From NCBI GenBank assembly GCA_035541995.1, contig DATKMG010000421.1, positions 1 to 10,333 on the forward strand: a DNA stretch of 10,333 bases, given 5' to 3'. The translations under genes and the position numbers were made by a program. The stretch comes from DATKMG01 sp035541995. GTDB taxonomy: Bacteria > Acidobacteriota > Terriglobia > Versatilivoradales > Versatilivoraceae. This document shows positions 1-6,921 of this stretch, piece by piece (the first letter of the stretch is position 1; every line of letters starts with the position of its first letter). The notes beneath the pieces were generated by a model. The model saw nothing but the letters and a program-made list of their open reading frames with translations. It made no database searches and had not been told where the DNA came from.

Positions 1-1021
1 GGAACCGCTCTCCTGTGCCTGGTAAGAGATAACAAACCAAATCCGTTGGAAGGCTGGGGCTGGCGAGACAGTCCATTTCCACCGCTGGGATAGTTGGGTC
101 CTCAGCTCGCAAACTTCCGGGTCCGGTGTTGCTGGCAGCACCTGGAACCCAAGCTCCGGAGGGGTGAAGATGACAATAGACCCCCTTCACCATGGGAGGC
201 TGGTGTTTGGCGAGCACCTTCCAAACCAGAGTGGTTCCCAGTGTAGTGTTGGCGTCTCCGAATCGACTAGCGCCTGAAGCAACAAGGCTGGCCATTCCAT
301 CAGTGGCGCCTGCCAACACTGGAGTTTTCGCGGGCAATCCAGTCTCTCGTGCGGCCCAATTGCAGACCGACCCTATCTTCTGGCCTGGGGAAACGACAGA
401 GGGGAGCTGTTCTGAAGCGATTCCGACCCTTTCAACAGCCTTGTTCCATGCTTTCTTGTCCGGATCATAACCCAGTTTGAGAACGTTGGAGGTGTCCGAT
501 ACCCCGAACTCACCCGTGAGTTGGCTTGTAAGCCAATCTGCAGGGTGCAAAATGTAACGGACTTGGTCCCAGACCGCTGGCTCATTTTGACGAACCCAAG
601 CTGCCTTGGCCAAAGATTGAGACGCATTCAGACGCATGATAGTGGAATCTTCGCCGGCATTGAACTGGCTGGCGAGCGAGGCCGCACGAGTGTCATCATA
701 AAGAATGGCAAGCCGGAGAGGTCGTCCAATGCTGTCTGCCAAAACCAAAGTACCGGAAGTCGAGGTGACGGCAATACCGCCGATTTCAAATTGAGAGAAG
801 GGATGCGAAAGCCTGTCTAATGTCGCCTTAATTGACTCACAAACAGCCCACCACCAATCTCTTGGATCCTGCTCATGAACCACGCCATCTGCGGAGCGTA
901 TTGATGAGAGAGCAGTTTTGGATTCTGACAACACAATGCCTGTGACACCGGCAGCCACAGCCCTGACGCCGCTTGTACCGACGTCAATGCCAATGAGTAC
1001 GAGTTGTTGTTTTGTGTCCAT
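1..1021 (-). CDS. FGGY-family carbohydrate kinase, D-ribulokinase/xylulokinase-like (3' end beyond window)
   Basis: Expected to phosphorylate a sugar or ketose with ATP in the cytoplasm. The visible 340 residues begin with the family's phosphate-binding turn GIDVGTSGVR (about residues 11-20). They continue with VTSTSGT (85-91), DDTR (109-112), the substrate-domain segment HPADWLTSQLTGEFGVSDTSN (159-179) and GATDG (238-242), whose Asp241 sits where FGGY kinases carry the catalytic base. The ST-SGT and HPADWL features recall the D-ribulose kinase subgroup, but the exact sugar cannot be read from sequence. The C-terminal ATP-binding lobe is incomplete because the gene runs off the left edge. Start: ATG at 1021. 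An in-frame ATG at 1078 would add 19 residues, but it overlaps the candidate -10 box and has no Shine-Dalgarno sequence. The gene is transcribed away from the redoxin operon. No frameshift was seen. Confidence 0.93.
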   Translation of the reverse strand, partial: MDTKQQLVLIGIDVGTSGVRAVAAGVTGIVLSESKTALSSIRSADGVVHEQDPRDWWWAVCESIKATLDRLSHPFSQFEIGGIAVTSTSGTLVLADSIGRPLRLAILYDDTRAASLASQFNAGEDSTIMRLNASQSLAKAAWVRQNEPAVWDQVRYILHPADWLTSQLTGEFGVSDTSNVLKLGYDPDKKAWNKAVERVGIASEQLPSVVSPGQKIGSVCNWAARETGLPAKTPVLAGATDGMASLVASGASRFGDANTTLGTTLVWKVLAKHQPPMVKGVYCHLHPSGAWVPGAASNTGPGSLRAEDPTIPAVEMDCLASPSLPTDLVCYLLPGTGERF

Positions 1022-1073
1022 ATGCACTCGCGAGATCTGTGGTGGATGTTTATTTATCACAAGCAGGCGTCGT

Positions 1074-1102
1074 TTCATAGGAGTGTGCCATGAGCTTTTC
1101 AA
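1074..1102 (-). promoter_or_regulatory. Candidate sigma70-type promoter for the FGGY kinase
   Basis: On the minus strand TTGAAA (1102-1097) is followed after 17 bases by TATGAA (1079-1074). The predicted transcript would start near 1067 and favour the ATG at 1021 with a leader of about 45 bases. The -35 box lies inside the dispersed repeat at 1085-1127, so the promoter may have been donated by the repeat. The -10 box is weak (4 of 6 matches), so this is tentative. Confidence 0.33.
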
Positions 1103-1127
1103 GTTCACCACCGCGGATGAAAATGGC
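1085..1127 (+). repeat. Dispersed repeat, copy 1 (inverted relative to 6922-6966)
   Basis: Positions 1100-1127 are identical over 28 bases to the reverse complement of 6922-6949. The similarity continues outward through TTTYCAAG and a shared GTGCC block, giving about 43-45 bases of homology. A degraded direct echo (CCACCACTGAAAATAGCGGTC against CCACCGCGGATGAAAATGGCGGTC, with gaps) follows about 100 bases on, at roughly 1208-1230. Two near-identical intergenic copies in a 10 kb window point to a genome-wide repeat family. Confidence 0.8.
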
Positions 1128-1182
1128 GGTCTTGGGGGTAGCGTGGGAGCCGATCTCCGAGCGGCGATCAGGTTGAACCGGG

Positions 1183-1404
1183 CTACCGCCGCGACGGAGC
1201 GCGGCGGCCACCACTGAAAATAGCGGTCGCGACAGGTATCAGCAGTCCCGAGCCAATGAGGACCAGGACTACCTGGGATCGCCGACGCCTACGTCGGCCC
1301 TTGCCGAACTGGGGCTCGGCGGCCCCGGGCTCCTGTTGCTTCACAAATGTCCAGTATCCACGGAAGCTTACCTCGCGCGGCTCCCCAAGAATCCATTGAC
1401 ACAT
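1183..1404 (-). CDS. Possible small membrane protein, 73 residues (doubtful)
   Basis: This reading frame begins at ATG 1404 (MCQWILGEP). It contains a run of six arginines (GKGRRRRRRSQ) directly before a hydrophobic stretch of about 20 residues (VVLVLIGSGLLIPVATAIF), a layout that would suit a single-pass membrane protein with a positive anchor. Against it: no Shine-Dalgarno sequence, GC-rich hairpins account for the Arg codons, and the C-terminus runs into repeat-like sequence. A further in-frame TTG at 1422 is possible. It would lie upstream of the sugar kinase on the same strand, 161 bases away. No family was recognised. Confidence 0.2.
   Translation of the reverse strand: MCQWILGEPREVSFRGYWTFVKQQEPGAAEPQFGKGRRRRRRSQVVLVLIGSGLLIPVATAIFSGGRRAPSRR
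1186..1326. repeat. Cluster of three perfect GC-rich hairpins
   Basis: Three separate perfect stems lie in 140 bases: CCGCCGCG/CGCGGCGG (1186-1193 with 1200-1207, six-base loop); GCCGACG/CGTCGGC (1281-1287 with 1292-1298, four-base loop CCTA); and GGGGC/GCCCC (1311-1315 with 1322-1326). None has a following T-run on either strand, so they are not typical intrinsic terminators. They sit in the divergent spacer between the sugar kinase and the redoxin operon and overlap the doubtful small reading frame 1183-1404. They could be remnants of palindromic repeats or act as RNA structures. Confidence 0.6.
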
Positions 1405-1425
1405 CCCGAGGTAAGGGACCAAAAT
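1396..1425 (+). promoter_or_regulatory. Candidate promoter for the redoxin/copper monooxygenase operon
   Basis: A perfect TTGACA (1396-1401) is followed after 18 bases by CAAAAT (1420-1425, 4 of 6 to TATAAT). Transcription would start near 1432 and leave about 70 bases of leader before the TTG start at 1501. It is the best match seen on the plus strand in the spacer. Confidence 0.4.
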
Positions 1426-1488
1426 TCGTAAGGCTTAACTCGGCTGGCCACAAACAAGACAACCCGGGCTTTGTCCTGGGGGTCACCC

Positions 1489-1495
1489 AAGGAGG
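1489..1495 (+). promoter_or_regulatory. Strong ribosome binding site (AAGGAGG) that decides the redoxin start
   Basis: AAGGAGG is followed by five bases (CTGGA) and then TTG at 1501. This near-ideal Shine-Dalgarno sequence selects the unusual TTG at 1501 over the TTG at 1471 and the ATG at 1531. Confidence 0.75.
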
Positions 1496-1500
1496 CTGGA

Positions 1501-2007
1501 TTGATTTTTTTTGCGACACTCCTATTGTTGATGGTTTCGGATCCAGACCTACTTTCTCCGCATGGAGAAAAGGCGGTAGTCCTTCTATTTATCCGCAGCG
1601 ATTGCCCAATCTCGAACCGTTATGCACCCGAGCTTCAACGGCTCTACAAGGAGTATTCGTCAAGGGGCGTTGAATTTCATCTCGTCTATCCCGAATCAGG
1701 CTTGACTACGACCGCAATGGAAGCGCATCGAAAGGAGTACGGCTACACCATCCCAGCTCTGCTTGATGGGCGCCACCAATTCGTCAATCGAGCAGGAGCC
1801 CGAATCACTCCGGAAGCTGCCGTCTTTATCCAAGGCAAGCTGATCTACCTGGGGCGTATTGATGACTTGTATGCCGATCTGGGAAAGGCAAGAAGGGAAG
1901 CACAGCATCATGACCTGGAAGAGGTGTTAAGCGCCGTGGCAGCGGGGAAAAGCATCCAACCTCACGAGACTAAAGCTATCGGATGCGCCATTGAAAAACT
2001 GCAATGA
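1501..2007 (+). CDS. Exported redoxin/thioredoxin-fold protein with CPIS motif
   Basis: A 168-residue protein from a TTG start with an excellent ribosome binding site. Residues 2-12 (IFFATLLLLMV) are hydrophobic and suggest a short signal peptide or anchor, though the positive n-region is missing. The body is redoxin-like: a beta strand VVLLFIRSDC leads to Cys35 in CPISNRYAPEL, where the usual CxxC is CxxS. A beta strand TPEAAVFIQGKLIYLGRID follows, with the cis-proline position (TPE) before it. A second Cys lies near the C-terminus in IGCAIEKLQ and could be a resolving residue. This subgroup is known beside, or fused to, haem c and copper monooxygenase domains in Acidobacteria, Verrucomicrobia and Planctomycetes (from memory). 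The gene overlaps the next by ATGA, so translation is probably coupled. A role in electron supply, copper delivery or thiol maturation for the partner is inference. Confidence 0.88.
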   Translation: MIFFATLLLLMVSDPDLLSPHGEKAVVLLFIRSDCPISNRYAPELQRLYKEYSSRGVEFHLVYPESGLTTTAMEAHRKEYGYTIPALLDGRHQFVNRAGARITPEAAVFIQGKLIYLGRIDDLYADLGKARREAQHHDLEEVLSAVAAGKSIQPHETKAIGCAIEKLQ

Positions 2008-3875
2008 GATGGATTCTCCCCTGGCTCCTAGCGTTGCCGCTGGCAGCGGAACCGATTACTTTCAATAAGCACATTGCCCCCGTGGTATTTCAGTATTGCT
2101 CGCCGTGCCACCGGGCAGGAGAAGCCGCGCCGTTTCCTCTGCTCACTTACGAGGAGGTCAAGAATCACGCCATCCAGATCGTTGCAGTGACTGAACGCCG
2201 TTTCATGCCTCCTTGGCCGCCGGAGCCAGGCTTTGGAGACTTCGTGGGTGAACGGCGACTCACCGTTGTTCAACTGGAACTTATCGCTGAGTGGGTGAAA
2301 GAGGGCTGCCCCGAAGGGAATCCCACAGATTTGCCGCCTAAGCCGCAGTTTACCGAAGGATGGCAGATCGGCCCCCCTGATTTGGTTATACAAATTCCCA
2401 AGCCATACCACCTGACCGCGGGCGGCAGCGATACCTTCCGGAATTTCGCGGTATCTTCCAACCTAAAGGAAACCAGATATGTCAAGGCCCTGGAACTGCG
2501 GCCGGGAAATAAGCGTGTCGTGCATCATGCCAATATCTGGATAGACCGCAGACAATGGCTCCGCCAGCGAGAAGGAGAGGGTGGTCAACCGGGTTTCCCG
2601 GGCATGGATGTCAGCACCGAAGCGCGCTCTGATTCCTTTGACCCTGACTCTCATTTCCTTTTCTGGAAGCCTGGCTCGGTGTTGCAGCCGGTATCTGACG
2701 ACATGAGCTGGCGTCTGGATCCGGGCACAGATCTGATTATCAACATGCACCTGCAACCTTCGGGCAAGGAAGAGGTACTCCAGCCGGTTCTCGGTCTCTA
2801 CTTTGCCTCCCATCCGGCTCGTCTTCACCCGATACTTGTGCAACTGGAACACGATGGCGCTCTGGATATCCCGCCAGGCGATCAGGAGTTTGCGGTGGAG
2901 GACCAATTGACTCTGCCGGTGGGAGTCGAGGTCCTTGCCATCTATCCGCATGCTCACTATCTGGGGAAGCACGTCGACGCCTGGGCCACTCTTCCTGACG
3001 GCACGCGCACTTGGCTGATCAAGATCAACGATTGGGACATCAATTGGCAGGCCGTTTATACCTACCGCCAACCGGTTTGGCTTCCTCCTGGAACAACGGT
3101 TGCAATGCGGATTACTTATGATAATTCGGCCTCCAATCCGCGCAATCCCAACCAGCCCCCCAAGAGAGTCCGAACCGGCCCACGCAGCGAAGACGAAATG
3201 GGGCATGTGTGGCTTCAGGTCCTGCCCAAGGAAGAATCCGCTAGAGATCCTCGTCTCACTTTGCAGGAGGCCGTTATGCAGCACAGGCTGGAGAAATACC
3301 CTGGCGACTTCGCTGCGCACTGCAACTTGGGGGAGTTGCTGGTGACCCAAGGACATTATCGAGAGGCTATTTCCCACTTCCAGAAGGCGCTCGAAACTCA
3401 ACCGGGGAGTGCAACGGCCCGGAGTGGTCTCGGTGCGAGTCTCCTGGCTGACGGTCGCATCGATGAGGCTGTTCGGGAACTTAAACAGACCCTTTTCATT
3501 GCACCAGACCATTTAAATGCCCGAATGAATCTGGCTCGGGCCCTTGGAGCCAAAGGCGATTGGGCGGGTGCGGAGGCAGAGCTCAAGACAATTCTGAAAC
3601 AGAGGCCGGACAATTCCGATGCCCTGATCGGCTTGGCATCACTTTATCTCGGCCAAAAGCGATATGATGAAGCTCTCCCTAATTTTCAGGAGGCAGCTCG
3701 GCTACGGCCCCAGGACGCGGATATATGGACCAATTTAGGTGTTGTCTTGGCGATTCGGGGCGATTGGGCCGGGGCGGTCAAGGCTTTTGAAGAGGCCCTG
3801 AAATTGAACCCTAAACACGATACCGCTCGAGCCTACTTAGCCCGAGCCCAGGCGGCACTAGCTAGCAAACGATAG
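2004..3875 (+). CDS. Haem c - copper type II (PHM/DBM-like) monooxygenase - TPR fusion protein
   Basis: A 623-residue exported protein; residues 1-15 (MRWILPWLLALPLAA) form a signal peptide. A haem c site follows (CSPCH, 32-36) with a likely distal Met68 in RRFMPPW. The middle resembles copper type II ascorbate-dependent monooxygenases (peptidylglycine hydroxylase, dopamine beta-hydroxylase). It has His174-His175 (VVHHANIW) and His249 (NMHLQP), matching the first copper site. His316 and His318 (PHAHYLGKH) with Met399 (SEDEMGH) match the second. All six ligands are present in the expected order, so the enzyme looks active. About five TPRs occupy residues 434-603. The ATG lies inside the redoxin stop (ATGA). 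By family, it should hydroxylate or oxidise a periplasmic substrate using O2; the haem may feed electrons. The substrate is unknown. Confidence 0.92.
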   Translation: MRWILPWLLALPLAAEPITFNKHIAPVVFQYCSPCHRAGEAAPFPLLTYEEVKNHAIQIVAVTERRFMPPWPPEPGFGDFVGERRLTVVQLELIAEWVKEGCPEGNPTDLPPKPQFTEGWQIGPPDLVIQIPKPYHLTAGGSDTFRNFAVSSNLKETRYVKALELRPGNKRVVHHANIWIDRRQWLRQREGEGGQPGFPGMDVSTEARSDSFDPDSHFLFWKPGSVLQPVSDDMSWRLDPGTDLIINMHLQPSGKEEVLQPVLGLYFASHPARLHPILVQLEHDGALDIPPGDQEFAVEDQLTLPVGVEVLAIYPHAHYLGKHVDAWATLPDGTRTWLIKINDWDINWQAVYTYRQPVWLPPGTTVAMRITYDNSASNPRNPNQPPKRVRTGPRSEDEMGHVWLQVLPKEESARDPRLTLQEAVMQHRLEKYPGDFAAHCNLGELLVTQGHYREAISHFQKALETQPGSATARSGLGASLLADGRIDEAVRELKQTLFIAPDHLNARMNLARALGAKGDWAGAEAELKTILKQRPDNSDALIGLASLYLGQKRYDEALPNFQEAARLRPQDADIWTNLGVVLAIRGDWAGAVKAFEEALKLNPKHDTARAYLARAQAALASKR

Positions 3876-3885
3876 GCCGGGATTC

Positions 3886-3917
3886 TCACCACCAAGGTGC
3901 AAAGGCGCAGAGAAAAA
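3886..3917 (+). repeat. Possible dispersed intergenic repeat after the monooxygenase gene
   Basis: The stretch TCACCACCAAGGTGCAAAGG, continuing into GCGCAGAGAAAAA, resembles a short intergenic sequence (CACCACnAAGgcaCnAAGnCgCAGAG) that I recall from many environmental genomes. It lies directly behind the stop codon at 3875, in the 166-base convergent spacer before the AraC gene. Only one copy is in the window, so the repeat status rests on memory. The rest of the spacer (3918-4041) shows no clear terminator. Confidence 0.35.
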
Positions 3918-4041
3918 TCTGGAACGATTCTGGGCGTCCCGTGCAGCGCCTCGAAACAACGAATGGATCAGGTACAATAGGCATGCGGGGGATCCTAGCG
4001 GAGCCACAAGTCCCACTAGATGAGGGTTGACGTCCTCAGTT

Positions 4042-5118
4042 CTAAACCCGATCAACTCCGAAAGGTTGAAGAATCGGAGGAAATGAATTCCCGTGTTCTT
4101 TCCTGGAGAGAGGAGGTCTGAATTCTCGGACGGATTCTCTCTCCTCCCGGATCATTCGATCCATCGAGTGAACGAGCACTCCCTCCGTGGCTTCATGGAA
4201 TCGGCGTCGATAAGCAAGTGGCGTCATCCCAACTAGCTTGCGGAAGACAACTCCAAAGTGACTCTGATCGCAAAAGCCAACTTCCTGACTGATTTCAGAA
4301 ATCGGTCTCTCGGTCGAAGTTAATAACGAACGGGACTTGGCAATCCTGAATTGATTGAGATAAGCCAGGAAAGACTGCCCCGTCACCTGCTTGAAGAAAT
4401 ACATGAAATGCGAACTACTGATAGCGCAAAGCCTGGCCGCATCCTCCACCAGGATTCTTTCGTCATAATGCTTTTCCAGGTGGTCGAAAAGGGGGCGGAG
4501 ACGTTGAAAGGACCCCTGTTTATGGTTAGAGATTTCCTGATTGCCCAGGTACGCCGAATAATGGTTGACCATCAGCATCAGAATCATCTTCAAATAAGTT
4601 CTCACCGCCAAACGAGCCCGCTTGGATGCGCCGGGCAATTCCGACTGGATGCGTCTAATCAGCTCGACAACTTGGGCAGGAAGACCTGTACTGGCGCGGA
4701 TGACATGAGGGAAATCGCCGTTTTGAGAGAAAAAAGGCATCATATACTCCATGCCATCTCCATTTGCCTCAGAAGCACGCACCAATTCCGGCAGGAAGAA
4801 GAGGACAATTACTTTCATTTGTTGCAGGGCATGGCTGGTTAAGCGATGGTATAAACTGCTGCCGATGACAGCCAGATCTCCCTTTCTGACCTGGAAACGG
4901 CGATCCTGAATCTGGCAGACGGCTTGGCCAGAATGAATGTAAAGTATTTCGAAGTAATCGTGGCGGTTCATCCGGGTGTTTTGACACCCGTCCAGATCGA
5001 AGAAACGGATGTCGATCGGAAAGGAAGGATCAAAAGGCCAGACGTGAACCCCTTCGGCATTGATCCGCGGTTCAACCACCGCGAAGGCTTTTTCCCAAGT
5101 TGGTTCTCTGCTCTGCAT
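4042..5118 (-). CDS. AraC-family transcriptional regulator with N-terminal cupin domain
   Basis: A 359-residue cytoplasmic DNA-binding protein. Residues of roughly 35-130 form an AraC-type cupin ligand-binding domain (RHDYFEILYIHSGQAVCQI, then RRFQVRKGDLAVIGSSLYHRL). Residues of roughly 208-309 form the paired helix-turn-helix domain, with the first helix pair at ILVEDAARLCAISSSHFMYFF and the family signature at ISEISQEVGFCDQSHFGVVFRKLVGMTPLAYRR. An unusual polar tail of about 50 residues follows. Start: the frame is open back to a TTG at 5232, but the promoter at 5186-5214 lies inside that extension. ATG 5118, preceded by GGGGA, is therefore preferred. The cupin suggests a small, perhaps sugar-like effector; the target genes are not evident. 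It converges with the monooxygenase gene. Confidence 0.93.
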   Translation of the reverse strand: MQSREPTWEKAFAVVEPRINAEGVHVWPFDPSFPIDIRFFDLDGCQNTRMNRHDYFEILYIHSGQAVCQIQDRRFQVRKGDLAVIGSSLYHRLTSHALQQMKVIVLFFLPELVRASEANGDGMEYMMPFFSQNGDFPHVIRASTGLPAQVVELIRRIQSELPGASKRARLAVRTYLKMILMLMVNHYSAYLGNQEISNHKQGSFQRLRPLFDHLEKHYDERILVEDAARLCAISSSHFMYFFKQVTGQSFLAYLNQFRIAKSRSLLTSTERPISEISQEVGFCDQSHFGVVFRKLVGMTPLAYRRRFHEATEGVLVHSMDRMIREERESVREFRPPLSRKEHGNSFPPILQPFGVDRV

Positions 5119-5185
5119 GGATTCCCCGACCCTCGGAAGGTAGAACCATCCCTCCTCATTGGCTGACTGGTTCTTGGATTCCAAC

Positions 5186-5214
5186 AATATATCAGCAGCC
5201 TTTATGTTGGTCAA
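5186..5214 (-). promoter_or_regulatory. Sigma70-type promoter of the AraC regulator gene
   Basis: On the minus strand TTGACC (5214-5209) is followed after exactly 17 bases by TATATT (5191-5186). Both boxes match the consensus at 5 of 6 positions. The transcript should begin near 5179, giving a leader of about 60 bases to ATG 5118 and excluding the TTG at 5232 as the start. Confidence 0.65.
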
Positions 5215-5261
5215 GTGCTGCGACGAGTGCAATCAAAAGTGACGTACAGAGGGAGAGCATC

Positions 5262-5400
5262 GATAGCCTGGCCTGAAAGGCCAGCATAATCGAGCCCAGC
5301 GGCCAGCGGGTGACGGCGGTCACCTGGGCTTCAGGCCACCGCGCAGCCCTGGGTACAAGTGCCTCTCAGACGCCCCCAGCCCTGAAACGGGCGAAAGAGA
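5262..5400. repeat. Composite hairpin-rich intergenic repeat between TPR gene and AraC gene
   Basis: Three structures follow one another. CTGGCCT-GAA-AGGCCAG is a perfect seven-pair hairpin (5268-5284). A nested stem has outer arms AGCCCA/TGGGCT (5293-5298 with 5325-5330) and inner arms GGTGAC/GTCACC (5309-5314 with 5319-5324). GCCC-TGAAAC-GGGC (5379-5392) closes the set. The CCTGAAAGG-like hairpin motif thus occurs twice. The pattern resembles CCCTGAAAGGG-type repeats that I recall between genes in Planctomycetes and Verrucomicrobia. It fills most of the 327 bases between the two minus-strand genes, lies behind the TPR gene, and could block read-through. No T-run follows, so it is not a standard terminator. 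Confidence 0.6.
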
Positions 5401-5445
5401 GACCTTGAGCCTCGAGGTTCTTTTGCTCACAGGCACCGCAACAGC

Positions 5446-6819
5446 TCAGTCAGAATCCCCCGGCCTTGCGGTTTTGATCATGGTCCCCAGTTGAGGGGCA
5501 GTCTGCTTCATCAATGCTGCCTTACGAATTTGGGTGTCAGCCGAAGGATCCCCGGCCAGCTGAAGTGCGAGACCCAAGCCGTATTCAGCCAGGGCAAAAC
5601 CGGGGTGCAAGCGAATCGCCGTCTTGAAGGACTCGATGGCCTCTAATGCCTTCCCCAACCGAGCCAGCGCCAGCCCTTGATTATAGGCTGCCGCGGCATT
5701 CAGGGGATCCAATGCCAGAGCAGCCTGGAATTTCTGAAGAGCGTCGCTAAGTTTCCCGGCATTCATCAACCCGACTCCTGCGACATTGAGGGTGGAAGCT
5801 TCCGTTAATGCGTCGCTGCGCTCCTTCAGCTGCTTTACCTGTTCAAAGAACCGGGCGGCTTCCTCCCTCTCCCCTTTGGCCTGGAGTAACTGGGCCAGCC
5901 CGTAACAGGCTTTTTCCAATCTTGGGTTTAATTGAATAGCTGTCCGAAATGCTTTTTCAGCTTCATCATTTCTCTTTAAGCTCTTGTACAGAAGACCCAG
6001 TCTGGAATACGCCTCAGCCAGGTCGGGTTTCAGACGAACCGACTCTTCGAAGTGATGTACTGCCTCTGAGGTTTCATTCCGGTACATGAGCAACCGGCCG
6101 AGTTGGAAATGAGCAATCGCATCGTCGGGATTCTGCTTCAAGGCCAGCTCAAATTCCGTACGGGCGGCAGCCAGATCTCCCTGCGAACGCAGTGTCATTC
6201 CTAAGCCGTAATGAGCGTAGGGTGTTTGAGGATCGAGTATTAGCGCCCTGTGAAAGGATTGAATTGCATCCGTGTACTTCTCAGCCTGCTCCTGTTTTCG
6301 CCCCAGCATGACGTAGAGATCAGCTCGCTCATCAATTGTCGCAAGGGCCTCTTTCAAAATGCCAGCGGCCGCCTCAAAATCTCCCCCTTGCTCTAACAAG
6401 TTACTCAAGTTAATGCGAGCGTCGACATGCTTGGGGTCGAGTCGGAGCACCTCTAGAAACTGGTCGATGGCAGCCCCGTATTTTTCCTTCCCCATCCGGG
6501 CCCATATCACTCCCAAAGCAAAATGGGCCTCGGTGAAATTCGGTTGAAGCTGAATTGCAGCCTTGAGAGCCTCGGCAGCGTCTGCAGCTTTGCCTTGCTC
6601 TAACAAAGATTCGGCCAACCGATACTTGACTATTGCTGCTGGATTGGCTTCGGCCTTCGTAGATGAGGAGGGAGAGGACAGGGGTCCGGCTGGAAACTGG
6701 CTGGCAAGTGTGGAGTCTTGCTCATTAGATTGAGTTTCATTTGGCAAAATCATCCAAGCACTCAGGAGGACAAGAAATGTGGGGAAGCCTTTCACGAAAA
6801 TGCGAGTTTTGGTAGCCAC
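5446..6819 (-). CDS. Exported tetratricopeptide repeat protein (10-11 TPRs)
   Basis: About 457 residues from GTG 6819. An N-terminal segment VATKTRIFVKGFPTFLVLLSAW has Lys/Arg followed by a hydrophobic core, consistent with a Sec signal peptide. A low-complexity Ser/Pro/Ala linker follows, then ten to eleven TPRs almost to the C-terminus, recognisable by repeated LG/LA, A-Y and terminal P positions (for example YAHYGLGMTLRSQGDLAAA). TPR solenoids bind peptides or partner proteins; no enzyme domain is visible, so a periplasmic scaffold or complex-assembly role is inferred. The frame stays open upstream to ATG 6975, which would add 52 residues (MMKVPHNLSKFTTADENG...). Those residues are encoded by a dispersed repeat and would bury the signal peptide, so I favour 6819. 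Neither start has a convincing Shine-Dalgarno sequence. Confidence 0.87.
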   Translation of the reverse strand: MATKTRIFVKGFPTFLVLLSAWMILPNETQSNEQDSTLASQFPAGPLSSPSSSTKAEANPAAIVKYRLAESLLEQGKAADAAEALKAAIQLQPNFTEAHFALGVIWARMGKEKYGAAIDQFLEVLRLDPKHVDARINLSNLLEQGGDFEAAAGILKEALATIDERADLYVMLGRKQEQAEKYTDAIQSFHRALILDPQTPYAHYGLGMTLRSQGDLAAARTEFELALKQNPDDAIAHFQLGRLLMYRNETSEAVHHFEESVRLKPDLAEAYSRLGLLYKSLKRNDEAEKAFRTAIQLNPRLEKACYGLAQLLQAKGEREEAARFFEQVKQLKERSDALTEASTLNVAGVGLMNAGKLSDALQKFQAALALDPLNAAAAYNQGLALARLGKALEAIESFKTAIRLHPGFALAEYGLGLALQLAGDPSADTQIRKAALMKQTAPQLGTMIKTARPGDSD

Positions 6820-6918
6820 GCCGACCGTTTTTTCCGGGAGGCGCGGGCTTTTGGTTGTCAGGGAAAATGCCCACGGCTCGCGGCGACTGGTGCCGCCAAT
6901 ACGCTCGCCGTGGCTACC
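6811..6918. repeat. Repeat block bounded by GTAGCCACG inverted ends
   Basis: GGTAGCCACGCCG (6811-6823) is matched in inverted orientation by CGCCGTGGCTACC (6906-6918), with one mismatch over 13 bases. The bounded block adjoins the 28-base dispersed repeat at 6922-6949 and covers the start region of the TPR gene. A related CCGTGGCTAC string recurs at 7147-7156. This looks like mosaic repeat DNA inserted between the TPR coding region and its promoter. Confidence 0.5.
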
Positions 6919-6921
6919 TCT

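Noticed and set aside
192..820. Several short frames on both strands in the first 820 bases
   Set aside because: They are out-of-frame shadows of the sugar kinase, which is one continuous minus-strand frame running off the left edge.
2028..2411. Minus-strand open frame (127 codons)
   Set aside because: It is antisense to the haem c region of the monooxygenase; composition is typical of a shadow frame.
2463..3512. Long minus-strand open frame (349 codons)
   Set aside because: It is wholly antisense to the copper monooxygenase, whose ligands and TPRs are clearly coding; its translation shows no domain, signal peptide or repeat pattern.
3960..4041. Search for an intrinsic terminator between the convergent monooxygenase and AraC genes
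   Set aside because: No stable stem followed by a T-run was found on either strand.
3858..4055. Minus-strand frame (65 codons) in the convergent spacer
   Set aside because: No ribosome binding site, overlaps the ends of two real genes, and part of it lies on a probable intergenic repeat.
4351..4842. Plus-strand open frame (163 codons)
   Set aside because: It lies antisense inside the AraC regulator and has no recognisable features.
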